Shown here: in pieces, positions 8,452 through 15,712 of the stretch
How positions within the stretch are numbered: position 1 is the first letter of the stretch
Layout of the letters: each line of letters opens with the position of its first letter
Program-made: the position numbers and the translations under genes
Notes under the pieces: generated by a model
The model's input: the letters and a program-made list of their open reading frames with translations, nothing else
Told to the model about the DNA's origin: nothing
Databases searched by the model: none
Assembly: GCA_003232015.1 (NCBI GenBank)
Contig: QIKU01000020.1
Coordinates: 1 to 15,712 of the forward strand
DNA length: 15,712 bases
Source of the DNA: Gammaproteobacteria bacterium
GTDB lineage: Bacteria; Pseudomonadota; Gammaproteobacteria; UBA6429
Direction: 5' to 3'

Positions 8452-10161
8452 TTATTTGGCAAGTAAATAAAGCAGGTACAGGTTAAACAAAAGCATCGCT
8501 ATCGACGTCATTTTCCAGAAAGATGCGGGGCTTCTTTTGATTAGAGGAATAAATTCGTTTTTCATTACTTCTTTATCCGGTTTGGATAGTGCGGCCACAA
8601 ACTCAGAGAGTTTACCGTAACGATAATCCGGATTAATTTGTACTGCCTTTTCTACTGCTTTATCGACCCATAGCGGCGTCTCAGGATTATAATTTTTGAG
8701 TGGCCGGTAGTTGACGCGACGAATGTTTTTCGCGGACAGCTCCTTACCATAGGGTAAATGTCCGGTTAGTAGTTCGTAGGCAATAACCCCTAATGAAAAA
8801 ATATCTGATCGGTTGCTGCCTGAGCTGCCGGTATGGTATTCGGGAGCCGTGTAATTGATAGTGCCGAGCAAATTGTTTTCTACTACGGGTGTTGTTATTT
8901 CATCAATTCCGGATATTTTAGTCGATCCAAAATCAATAATTTTTAAGGTTCCGTGCTCATCAATAATTATATTTTCCGGCTTCAGATCCTGGTGAATCAT
9001 TTCGAGTCGATGAAAGGCGCGTAAACCGCTAGCAATTTGTGTAATAAAATCACGCACGATGGTTATGCTAGGTCGTGGTTCATCTTCAATCCATTGGCGT
9101 AATGTCCGGCCTTCAATATGTTCAGCAATATAATACAATGCCGTTCTAGTGCGGGTGATTTCAAGAACTTTCATCACATGTGATTCGTTTATTCGGCGGC
9201 CGGCCCATTCTTCGTGTAAGAACCGGTTAATATATTCAATATCATCATCGTAATTAATCGATGGCGCCTTTAACACAACGTTTTGACCGGTTCCAGTATC
9301 TTGTGCTAAATAAACTTCAGTACGTTTATTTGAAAACATATGTCGTAGTATTTTATACCCATCCAGGATCATGTTTGCTTCTAATGGTGGGGGAAAGGGT
9401 AGCTCGGTTAGTTTATTATAGAATTCCTCTTCGTTTTCACCTGGCAGGGCTTCAATCTTAACCAGTTGGACGGTAATATTATCGTCGGTTTTATTGTCGA
9501 GCGCTTTTTCTATGATGGTGCTTACACCATTATCAAGATCCAGCCTGTTCGCGTGTATTATCTCTTTTAATGATTTATCATTAACAAACTCATGAATGCC
9601 ATCCGTTATCAGAAGAAATATGTCATTTATCTCTAAAGGTATGATTCGGTAATCAATGTCGAGTCGAACATCTATACCCATGGCCCGAGTCAATAAAGAG
9701 CGGTTGGCATTGATTTCTACCCGGTGATCATGGGTTAATTGCTTGAATTCATCGCCACGTAAGCGATAAATACGGGTGTCGCCAACATGAAAAAGATATC
9801 CGGTGTTTGATTTTAACACCAGAGCACTTAACGTGGTTACCATACCCTTGTGAGATTTATATTTTCGTTGACCGTTGCCGTGAAGCCAATGATTGAGCGC
9901 GGACATGATTTTGTGAGCCGATGTTTTTACTGTCCAGCTATCAGGTGTGCTGAAATAGTCATTTAAAAAACCATCCGTGCATGCCTGACTGGCTTCTCGA
10001 CCGGCATCACTTCCGCTCATACCATCGGCTATGGCGATGGCTATACCTTTTGTTGTTAAGGTTTGACCGCCCGGGATTTGAACACCACAGGCATCTTCGT
10101 TTATGTCTTTTCCGCCAGCGAGGCACTCACTGGCATAATTTATTTTAAGGCTGTTTGGCAT
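8452..10161 (-). CDS. PP2C phosphatase-Ser/Thr protein kinase fusion with C-terminal membrane anchor
   Basis: A 569-residue bifunctional protein. Residues about 5-236 form a PP2C phosphatase with the metal-binding motifs intact: NED (21-23), DGMSG (46-50), GDTR (127-130), TDG (186-188) and DDN (226-228). Residues about 268-530 form a Hanks-type kinase: Lys298 in VVLK, probable αC Glu317, HQDLKPEN (390-397) with catalytic Asp392 and Asn397, DFG (410-412) and APE (439-441). The glycine-rich loop is degenerate (no GxGxxG around 271-286) and the HRD arginine is Gln. A single hydrophobic segment near 551-568 ends the protein, which should leave both domains in the cytoplasm. Similar fusions sit beside nasA/nirBD in Pseudomonas, which fits the neighbours here; the substrate is unknown. 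No good ribosome site precedes the ATG. Confidence 0.92.
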   Translation of the reverse strand: MPNSLKINYASECLAGGKDINEDACGVQIPGGQTLTTKGIAIAIADGMSGSDAGREASQACTDGFLNDYFSTPDSWTVKTSAHKIMSALNHWLHGNGQRKYKSHKGMVTTLSALVLKSNTGYLFHVGDTRIYRLRGDEFKQLTHDHRVEINANRSLLTRAMGIDVRLDIDYRIIPLEINDIFLLITDGIHEFVNDKSLKEIIHANRLDLDNGVSTIIEKALDNKTDDNITVQLVKIEALPGENEEEFYNKLTELPFPPPLEANMILDGYKILRHMFSNKRTEVYLAQDTGTGQNVVLKAPSINYDDDIEYINRFLHEEWAGRRINESHVMKVLEITRTRTALYYIAEHIEGRTLRQWIEDEPRPSITIVRDFITQIASGLRAFHRLEMIHQDLKPENIIIDEHGTLKIIDFGSTKISGIDEITTPVVENNLLGTINYTAPEYHTGSSGSNRSDIFSLGVIAYELLTGHLPYGKELSAKNIRRVNYRPLKNYNPETPLWVDKAVEKAVQINPDYRYGKLSEFVAALSKPDKEVMKNEFIPLIKRSPASFWKMTSIAMLLFNLYLLYLLAK

Positions 10162-10187
10162 GGTTTGACATAAAGTGCTGGATACGT

Positions 10188-10224
10188 AAAAAAGGCCGTA
10201 ATATGGGTTTGATATTACGGCCTT
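10188..10224 (-). terminator. Intrinsic terminator between nitrate transporter and kinase/phosphatase
   Basis: A perfect 13-base-pair inverted repeat (AAGGCCGTAATAT at 10192-10204 and its complement at 10212-10224) with a 7-base loop. Read on the minus strand it is followed by a T run (10193-10188), the form of a Rho-independent terminator. It lies 24 bases after the transporter stop and 26 bases before the kinase/phosphatase start. On the plus strand no T run follows, so it works for minus-strand transcripts only. Confidence 0.9.
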
Positions 10225-10248
10225 ATGCTGATAAGCGCAATTAGCGGT

Positions 10249-11754
10249 TCACTCTACTTCAATCATTTGTACCGTTCCATCCGGTAATACTTCAGCTATT
10301 GAGCCTTTAGGTTCGTCTAATAACTGAATCAATATGAACATGACCACGGCAAAACCGGTTAAATAGATAAAAAAGACCGGCGTAGTGCTTATTGAATATA
10401 TAAGCAGGAAAATAACGGCACCTACATTTCCAAATGCTCCGACCATACCGGCTATTTGACCGGTCATTCGACGCCGTATGATCGGGACGACAGCATAGAC
10501 AGCCCCATTTCCGGCATGCACAAAAAGTGACGCCGTCATGGTGGCTAATATTGCAACCACCAGAGGGGTCCCGGAATCGAGATTAGACATAAGAAAGTAG
10601 CCAATCGCCGAGCCCGCTAGTAGTATCGATAATGCGCGTTTACGGCCTATTTTGTCACTTAACAGTCCACCCAGAGGTCGGGCAAATAAGTTAAACGACG
10701 CAAATACAGCTCCGGCGATAGCCGCTCCGACAAGTGGCGATAACTGATAATTGTCAATAAAAAAGCTGGGTAACATTGAGATAACCGCTAATTCAGATCC
10801 AAATGTGACCATATACGTAAATGACAATAAAACCACTTGTTTGAACTTATACTGATGTATCTCCGGAACAGGCTGTGATAATGATTTCAAATTGATATGC
10901 AGAATTTTTTTAATATTGTAAATATAAAGTACAACCAGGCCTGCACAAATCATATAAACAACACTATTTGATATAAGCGGAGTGCCAAGGACTTTTTCGG
11001 GGAAAATTTCTGCACCAACAGGTGCTAGACGCAATGCAATTATGGCCAAAGCCAGATACATGGGTAAGTTCAGTAGAATGTATAACCATAAATCGCGTTT
11101 GCTCGTAACTTCCATTGCCCCGCTTTTTTTAGGTTTAAAATAGGTCGATCCTTTGGGGGTGTCCGATACGAAGCGATAAAATATGAAAGCATAAACCAAT
11201 GCCAGCACGCCGGTTAATGCAATCGCGTATCGCCAGCCATCCGCACCACCAAAGAAAAACGCAATGACGGGTAAAGTCATCGCTGCAGCGGATGAACCAA
11301 AGTTTCCCCAGCCAGCATAAATTCCTGAGGCCACACCGGCCTGTTTGGCCGGAAACCACTCGCTGATTAAACGAATACCTATTACGAATCCGGCACCCAC
11401 TCCGCCAAGCAGAAAACGCGCCAGTGCCATTTGTTCATACTCATTGGCAGCGGCAAACATAAAGCACGGTATGCTGCCGAAAATAAGCAGACCAGTAAAA
11501 ATTCGTTTCGGACCGTATTTATCAACCAGCATTCCGACTATGATTCGCGCGGGGATTGTTAATGCGACATTTAAAAGTAATAAGGTTTTCCAGTCGGCAA
11601 GCGCCATCGACATGCTCGCCATAATCGGATCTTTCAGGGGAGCCAGGTTAAACCAGATGAAAAAGGTCAAAAAGAAGGCGAGCCACGACATATGCAGTAT
11701 GCGAGTCTTCTCATCGAATGAAAAAATTGTGAATCTGGTGTCTGTCGATCCCAC
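10249..11754 (-). CDS. narK: NarK/NasA-family nitrate/nitrite transporter (MFS)
   Basis: Inner-membrane major facilitator carrier that brings nitrate (or exchanges nitrite) for assimilation. It has 501 residues with about 12 hydrophobic segments. Nitrate-signature-like motifs are AGWGNFGSS (147-155) and GAFGNVGAV (439-447). Arg70 (second helix) and Arg359 (FARPLGG, second half) are likely substrate-binding arginines by family pattern. MFS loop motifs are VDKYGPKR (77-84) and SDKIGRKR (366-373). The C-terminal tail DEPKGSIAEVLPDGTVQ is like those of assimilatory transporters. The start is GTG, supported by CAGGAG 8 bases upstream; the next Met (22) lies at the edge of helix 1. Divergent from nirB and preceded by a σ54 promoter. 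The symbol varies in the literature (narK or nasA). Confidence 0.93.
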   Translation of the reverse strand: MGSTDTRFTIFSFDEKTRILHMSWLAFFLTFFIWFNLAPLKDPIMASMSMALADWKTLLLLNVALTIPARIIVGMLVDKYGPKRIFTGLLIFGSIPCFMFAAANEYEQMALARFLLGGVGAGFVIGIRLISEWFPAKQAGVASGIYAGWGNFGSSAAAMTLPVIAFFFGGADGWRYAIALTGVLALVYAFIFYRFVSDTPKGSTYFKPKKSGAMEVTSKRDLWLYILLNLPMYLALAIIALRLAPVGAEIFPEKVLGTPLISNSVVYMICAGLVVLYIYNIKKILHINLKSLSQPVPEIHQYKFKQVVLLSFTYMVTFGSELAVISMLPSFFIDNYQLSPLVGAAIAGAVFASFNLFARPLGGLLSDKIGRKRALSILLAGSAIGYFLMSNLDSGTPLVVAILATMTASLFVHAGNGAVYAVVPIIRRRMTGQIAGMVGAFGNVGAVIFLLIYSISTTPVFFIYLTGFAVVMFILIQLLDEPKGSIAEVLPDGTVQMIEVE

Positions 11755-11815
11755 TGCTACTACTCCTGACGTCAGTATTTATATTTCTAATTGGACTTTT
11801 AATCTATGCTAGTAG

Positions 11816-11831
11816 AGCAATGTATGTGCCA
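11816..11831 (-). promoter_or_regulatory. σ54 (-24/-12) promoter of the nitrate transporter gene
   Basis: On the minus strand TGGCAC, 5 bases, TTGCT: a full match to the RpoN core consensus (TGGCAC-N5-TTGCW) with the correct 10-base spacing between GG and GC. The predicted transcript start is near 11805, giving a leader of about 50 bases before the GTG at 11754. Confidence 0.88.
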
Positions 11832-11882
11832 ATATCTAAGCATATGAATAATATAGATATAGTAGTCACTCCCTGAAAAAAG

Positions 11883-11897
11883 GCCCCAAAAGGGTGC
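11883..11897. promoter_or_regulatory. Candidate weaker NtrC-type binding site
   Basis: GCCC-N7-GTGC, one change from the NtrC core GCAC-N7-GTGC; the wider form GGCCCC-N5-GGTGCG keeps the dyad. Centre about 85 bases upstream of the predicted transporter transcript start, a usual distance for a σ54 activator. Confidence 0.5.
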
Positions 11898-11993
11898 GTA
11901 AAAAGCATGTTAGTATATTAATAAGGTCTTATTTAGTGCGTATAATAAGGGGTCATCTATAATGTGCTGATCCAATGCAAAAAACATTAAATC

Positions 11994-12010
11994 CGCACAA
12001 ATTTGGTGCG
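11994..12010. promoter_or_regulatory. Candidate NtrC-type binding site
   Basis: CGCAC-N7-GTGCG. The core matches GCAC-N7-GTGC of the NtrC consensus TGCACC-N5-GGTGCA. Its centre is about 131 bases upstream of the predicted nirB transcript start and about 197 bases from that of the transporter, so it could serve both divergent σ54 promoters. Confidence 0.7.
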
Positions 12011-12106
12011 TTTGTCGTCCCATTTGCACCATCCGATCTCTCCATGAAGGGATATTTATCTAGAAAAAACAGTCAGTTATAGTTTATTTAAGCGTTCTCT
12101 AATGAA

Positions 12107-12122
12107 TGGCATGGTGCTTGCT
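12107..12122 (+). promoter_or_regulatory. σ54 (-24/-12) promoter of nirBD-nitrate reductase operon
   Basis: TGGCAT, 5 bases, TTGCT: matches the RpoN consensus except for T at the last base of the -24 box, with correct 10-base GG-GC spacing. The predicted transcript start is near 12133, leaving a leader of about 61 bases before the nirB ATG. It shares TTGCTCTA with the divergent transporter promoter. Confidence 0.85.
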
Positions 12123-12142
12123 CTATCGTGTGTAACCCACAA

Positions 12143-12159
12143 ATTTAGCATTGCTAAAT
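12143..12159 (+). other. Small stem-loop in the nirB leader
   Basis: ATTTAGC and GCTAAAT form a perfect 7-base-pair stem with a 3-base loop (ATT), inside the predicted nirB 5' leader and about 35 bases before the start codon. No T tract follows directly, so it is not a terminator. It could stabilise the messenger or be incidental; its AT-rich stem is weak. Confidence 0.35.
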
Positions 12160-12182
12160 AAATTATGTAGTCAGCTTTACCG

Positions 12183-12188
12183 CAGGAG
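12183..12188 (+). promoter_or_regulatory. Shine-Dalgarno site fixing the nirB ATG start
   Basis: CAGGAG followed by 5 bases and the ATG at 12194. An in-frame GTG at 12188 overlaps the site itself and cannot use it, so the longer reading of nirB is rejected. Confidence 0.8.
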
Positions 12189-12193
12189 TGGAT

Positions 12194-14635
12194 ATGAAAG
12201 AAAAGTTAGTCGTCATCGGTAATGGTATGGCCGGCATGCGCACGGTCGAAGAATTATTAAAAATTGCTCCCGATCTATATGACATTACTGTTTTCGGTGA
12301 AGAACCCTATGGTAATTACAATCGCATCATGCTTTCGCCAGTGCTGGCAGGTGAAAAGACCATTGATGAAATCATGCTGAATGATCTGCAGTGGTACGAC
12401 GACAATAATATCAAACTGGAAAAAGGCAAAAAGATCGTAAGCATCGATCGTAAAGCTCGAACGGTGACTGCAGATGACGGCACCACAGCAAAGTATGACC
12501 GTCTATTGATCGCAACAGGTTCCCAGCCATTTATCATTCCGCTTCCAGGGCACGACCTAGCCGGCGTAATCGCGTTTAGAGACATTGCCGATGTTGATAA
12601 AATGCTTGCGGCGGCTAAAAGTAAGAAAAATGCCATCGTTATTGGCGGCGGTTTGTTGGGTCTTGAAGCGGCTAATGGCCTGATGCAACAAGGTATGAAT
12701 GTCAAAGTAGTCCACATCATGGACACATTAATGGAACGCCAGCTTGATGAACCTGCGGCTAAAATGCTGAGTCAATCATTAGAAGAGCGCGGCATGGAAT
12801 TTTTAATGGGCGCGCAAACGGAGTCCATCAAAGGCGATGGTAAAGTCGAACAGGTTTGCTTCAAAGACGGAACTTCCGTTGCTGCAGACATTGTGGTGAT
12901 GGCCGTAGGTATTCGCCCGAATATAGAATTAGCAGAAAAAGTGGGGATTCATTGTGAACGCGGCATCGTGGTTAACGATACCATGCAGACATTTGATCCT
13001 CGTATCTATTCGGTAGGCGAATGTGTACAACACCGTAACGAAACGTATGGATTAGTTGCGCCATTATTTGAAATGGGCAAGGTCTGTGCGAACCATCTTG
13101 CCTTATATGGTATTGGTCGCTACGAAGGTTCCGTTACGTCGACTAAATTAAAAGTAACTGGAATTGATTTGTTTTCAGCTGGAGATTTTACTGGGGATGA
13201 TAGTACAGAATCGCTGGTGTTTCAGGATGCGGCTCAAGGTGTTTACCGTAAACTGATCGTTAAAGATAATAAGGTTAAAGGCACGGTCATGTATGGGGAC
13301 ACCATTGATGGAACCTGGTACTTTGATTTGATGCGTGATGAAACGGATATCTCGGATTTTCGCTCGACTATTTTATTTGGCCAGGCGCATTTAGGTGATT
13401 CAGGCCATGGTGATGATAACCGGGTTGCAGCAATGGCCGATACGGCAGAGATCTGCGGTTGTAATGGCGTATGTAAAGGCGATATTGTTAATGCCATTAC
13501 CGCGAAAAAATTATTTACCCTTGATGATGTACGAGCACATACCAAGGCATCCAGTTCATGCGGTTCGTGTACGGCATTGGTGGAAGCCTTAATAGCTCAC
13601 ACAGTGGGTGGTGATTATTCAGTTGCTCCTCATCTTAAGCCGATGTGCTCTTGTACTGATCATACTCATGATGAAGTTCGTAAAGCGATTCGTGATCACG
13701 AGCTTAAATCCATACCGGACACACATAAATTCCTGGAATGGAAAACCCCGGATGGTTGCCCTAAATGTCGCACCGCGATGAATTATTATATGGTATGTCA
13801 ATGGCCTGATCTTCATTCTGCAGATGATTCTCAATCACGTTTTATTAATGAACGTGCGCATGCCAATATACAAAAAGACGGTACCTATTCAGTTATTCCC
13901 AGGATGTGGGGTGGTGGTACCACACCAACGGAATTGCGCGCCATTGCGGATGCCGCAGAAAAATTTGGTGTCAAAACCGTGCACGTTACCGGTGGTCAAC
14001 GTATTGGGTTATACGGCTTAAAGAAAGATGAGTTGCCAGTTATCTGGAAAGATCTGAACGATGCTGGCCTGGTGTCTGGTCATGCCTATGGTAAAGCATT
14101 AAGAACTGTTAAAACCTGTGTTGGTAAAGAATGGTGTCGTTTTGGCACCCAGGATTCTACCCGGTTGGGTGTTGAGCTGGAAAAACTTTCCTGGGGTTCC
14201 TGGATGCCACATAAATTCAAGATGGCCGCTTCCGGTTGTCCACGAAATTGTGCTGAAGCCACTATTAAGGATTTTGGTGTCGTTTGTGTTGATTCAGGGT
14301 ATGAATTACACGTGGGTGGTAATGGTGGCATCAAAGTGCGTGCAACTGACTTTTTATGTGCGGTTACAACGGAAGAAGATGTGCTCGAATATTCGGCCGC
14401 CTATATGCAGCTATATCGGGAAGAAGCCCATTATCTGGAACGCACAGCACCCTGGATAGAACGTGTTGGTCTGACTCATATCAAGGATAATATCGTTGAG
14501 AATACAGAGAATCGCAAAGCATTAGCTGAGCGGTTTAATTACTCACAGCAATTCATGCAGGATGATCCGTGGGAAGCTCGAGTGAAAGGTGCTGAACAGC
14601 ATGAATTTACAGCCATCAAACAACTTAACGCGTAA
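12194..14635 (+). CDS. nirB: Nitrite reductase [NAD(P)H] large subunit
   Basis: Cytoplasmic siroheme enzyme that reduces nitrite to ammonium with NADH. The product has 813 residues, slightly shorter than E. coli NirB (847). Domains in order: FAD-binding Rossmann segment VIGNGMAG (8-15); NAD-binding VIGGGLLGLE (149-158); a BFD-like [2Fe-2S] domain with CGC (421-423), Cys427 and CGSC (456-459); ferredoxin-like nitrite/sulfite reductase half-domains; and the siroheme/[4Fe-4S] ligands Cys642 and Cys648 (C-x5-C) and Cys682 and Cys686 (GCPRNC). All expected cofactor ligands are present, so it should be active. Followed by nirD after 20 bases. The σ54 promoter and upstream NtrC-type sites imply induction under nitrogen limitation. 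Confidence 0.97.
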   Translation: MKEKLVVIGNGMAGMRTVEELLKIAPDLYDITVFGEEPYGNYNRIMLSPVLAGEKTIDEIMLNDLQWYDDNNIKLEKGKKIVSIDRKARTVTADDGTTAKYDRLLIATGSQPFIIPLPGHDLAGVIAFRDIADVDKMLAAAKSKKNAIVIGGGLLGLEAANGLMQQGMNVKVVHIMDTLMERQLDEPAAKMLSQSLEERGMEFLMGAQTESIKGDGKVEQVCFKDGTSVAADIVVMAVGIRPNIELAEKVGIHCERGIVVNDTMQTFDPRIYSVGECVQHRNETYGLVAPLFEMGKVCANHLALYGIGRYEGSVTSTKLKVTGIDLFSAGDFTGDDSTESLVFQDAAQGVYRKLIVKDNKVKGTVMYGDTIDGTWYFDLMRDETDISDFRSTILFGQAHLGDSGHGDDNRVAAMADTAEICGCNGVCKGDIVNAITAKKLFTLDDVRAHTKASSSCGSCTALVEALIAHTVGGDYSVAPHLKPMCSCTDHTHDEVRKAIRDHELKSIPDTHKFLEWKTPDGCPKCRTAMNYYMVCQWPDLHSADDSQSRFINERAHANIQKDGTYSVIPRMWGGGTTPTELRAIADAAEKFGVKTVHVTGGQRIGLYGLKKDELPVIWKDLNDAGLVSGHAYGKALRTVKTCVGKEWCRFGTQDSTRLGVELEKLSWGSWMPHKFKMAASGCPRNCAEATIKDFGVVCVDSGYELHVGGNGGIKVRATDFLCAVTTEEDVLEYSAAYMQLYREEAHYLERTAPWIERVGLTHIKDNIVENTENRKALAERFNYSQQFMQDDPWEARVKGAEQHEFTAIKQLNA

Positions 14636-14655
14636 TAGACACAGGTTTAAATAAT

Positions 14656-14991
14656 ATGAGTGACTGGATTGAAATAGGAATGCTAAACGATATACCTAGA
14701 TTAGGTGCCCGTGTGGTTACCGGAAAAGATCATGATATTGCTATTTTTCGAACGGCAGACGATAAAATATTTGCCATCAAAGACGAATGCCCGCATAAAC
14801 AGGGGCCGTTGTCGCAAGGTATCGTACATGGCAATAAAGTCGCTTGCCCCTTACATGACTGGAAAATCCAGCTTGATTCAGGGGTGGCGGTTGCCCCCGA
14901 TGAAGGTTGTGCTGCCACATACCCGATTAAAATGGAAGGCAACAAAATTATGTTGTCGTTGATCCCCAATGAAGGCTGCCCTGATAATTAG
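14656..14991 (+). CDS. nirD: Nitrite reductase [NAD(P)H] small subunit
   Basis: Rieske-like partner of NirB. The 111-residue protein begins SDWIEIG and contains CPH (Cys45, His47) and CPLHDW (Cys64, His67), i.e. C-x-H-x16-C-x2-H, the complete set of Rieske [2Fe-2S] ligands. Some NirD proteins such as that of E. coli lack these ligands, so this one probably does carry a cluster. The length is normal for the family. It starts 20 bases after nirB with only a weak ribosome site (ACAGG about 11 bases upstream), suggesting coupling to nirB translation. The nitrate reductase gene follows after 10 bases. Confidence 0.96.
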   Translation: MSDWIEIGMLNDIPRLGARVVTGKDHDIAIFRTADDKIFAIKDECPHKQGPLSQGIVHGNKVACPLHDWKIQLDSGVAVAPDEGCAATYPIKMEGNKIMLSLIPNEGCPDN

Positions 14992-15001
14992 AGTTTAACT
15001 T

Positions 15002-15712
15002 ATGCTGTTTGGCCGAAAACAAAAGAATCCAATCAAGATAGCTGATAAAGGTGTCGTAGACTGGAAATATACTACCTGCGGATATTGTTCTACTGGCTGC
15101 TCGATAGAGGTTGGTTTAGACGAGAAGGGCGAAGCCGTGGCTACTCGTGGTGTGAGTGGTGCGGATGTTAATCGTGGCAAGTTATGTTTAAAAGGTATTT
15201 TTGAACATGAATTATTTAAACTGGAAGGACGGGGCGAGTCACCGTTAATTCGTGATAAGTATTATGAGGCATTTGAGAGAACAGACTGGGATACTGCCTT
15301 AGATAAAGTTTCTGATGAGATAAAACGCATCCAAAGCGCATACGGTCGCGATGCCTTTGCCATTGTGTCGACCGGTCAAATCATGACCGAAGAATTTTAT
15401 ACTCTGGGCAAGCTTGCGCGTGGCGTCATCGGTACTAATAATTACGATGGCAATACCACGCTGTGTATGTCATCTGCTGTCTCAGGTTATAAACGATCTT
15501 TTGGTTCTGATGGCCCGCCAGGATGTTACGACGATTTTGAACATACCGAATGTTTATTAGCCATCGGCTCAAATTTACCGGAACAGCATCCGATTATTTT
15601 CTTGCGATTAAAACAGGCGCTGGAAAAACGAAAATTCCCTCTGATAGTCGTTGACCCGCGTGTCACTATGCTGGCGCAAATGGCTGATATCCATTTGCCT
15701 GTTACACCGGGT
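15002..15712 (+). CDS. nasA: Assimilatory nitrate reductase catalytic subunit, C-terminus cut by window edge
   Basis: Cytoplasmic molybdopterin (bis-MGD) enzyme that reduces nitrate to nitrite. The 237 residues visible start with no Tat signal peptide, as expected for the assimilatory rather than the periplasmic (NapA) enzyme. The N-terminal [4Fe-4S] ligands are Cys26, Cys29, Cys33 and Cys62 (C-x2-C-x3-C-x28-C), followed by the LCLKG segment. Further on, NTTLCMSSAVSGYKRSFG (about 155-172) contains the region of the Mo-ligand Cys, and GSDGPPGCYDD and LLAIGSN follow, as in Nas enzymes. The ATG is the first possible start because an in-frame TAA lies 3 bases before its preceding codon; the ribosome site is weak. 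It lies 10 bases after nirD. Named nasA in Klebsiella and nasC in some other species. Confidence 0.93.
   Translation, partial: MLFGRKQKNPIKIADKGVVDWKYTTCGYCSTGCSIEVGLDEKGEAVATRGVSGADVNRGKLCLKGIFEHELFKLEGRGESPLIRDKYYEAFERTDWDTALDKVSDEIKRIQSAYGRDAFAIVSTGQIMTEEFYTLGKLARGVIGTNNYDGNTTLCMSSAVSGYKRSFGSDGPPGCYDDFEHTECLLAIGSNLPEQHPIIFLRLKQALEKRKFPLIVVDPRVTMLAQMADIHLPVTPG

Noticed and set aside
11881..11898. A CCC-TTTT-GGG hairpin with following T run on the minus strand, looking like a terminator.
   Set aside because: The stem is only 3-4 pairs. The same bases fit a near-consensus NtrC dyad, and no gene ends there.
11928..11949. CTTATT and AATAAG inverted repeat with a 10-base spacer, plus near-repeats of AATAAGG around it.
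   Set aside because: Short arms in AT-rich DNA, with no recognisable regulator consensus. Too weak to list as a site.
12025..12030. TGCACC as a further NtrC half-site.
   Set aside because: No GGTGC partner at the required spacing on either side.
11975..12082. A 35-codon open frame (ATG at 11975, stop TAG) in the regulatory region upstream of nirB.
   Set aside because: No ribosome binding site, and it overlaps the NtrC-type dyad at 11994-12010. It would lie upstream of the predicted nirB transcript start. Chance explains it best.
12188..12193. GTG at 12188 as an alternative nirB start.
   Set aside because: It overlaps the CAGGAG ribosome site, whereas the ATG at 12194 has correct 5-base spacing.

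Overview
The window looks like a chromosomal segment of a gammaproteobacterium of moderate-to-low GC. This is judged from FadE-type β-oxidation genes, a NirBD/Nas nitrate assimilation cluster and σ54/NtrC-type control elements; it is inference, and I cannot name a genus. No mobile elements, RNA genes or CRISPR arrays were seen.

Left part (1-7085, all minus strand): a tightly packed fatty-acid β-oxidation operon. In transcription order it holds a membrane-associated FadE-type acyl-CoA dehydrogenase, a thiolase with an unusual lysine-rich N-terminal tail, a bifunctional enoyl-CoA hydratase/3-hydroxyacyl-CoA dehydrogenase, and a long-chain acyl-CoA ligase that runs off the left edge. Gaps are 3-11 bases, so translation is probably coupled. 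Together the genes cover activation and every step of a β-oxidation round. A 26-base imperfect palindrome upstream of fadE is a candidate operator.

Middle part (7300-11754, minus strand): a NarK/NasA-type nitrate/nitrite transporter, then a strong intrinsic terminator, then a PP2C phosphatase-Ser/Thr kinase fusion with a C-terminal membrane anchor, and then a class V aminotransferase-fold PLP enzyme 12 bases behind it. The kinase/phosphatase is of a type known next to nitrate assimilation genes (for example in Pseudomonas). The PLP enzyme is an unexpected partner.

Right part (12194-15712, plus strand): nirB and nirD (NADH nitrite reductase large and small subunits) and the 5' part of an assimilatory nitrate reductase catalytic subunit, cut by the right edge. 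Nitrate is imported, reduced to nitrite by the molybdoenzyme, then to ammonium by NirBD.

The 439-base region between the divergent transporter and nirB genes is the most informative non-coding part. It carries two outward-facing σ54 -24/-12 promoters with near-perfect consensus and, between them, one good and one weaker NtrC-type dyad. This implies that nitrogen limitation drives both arms.
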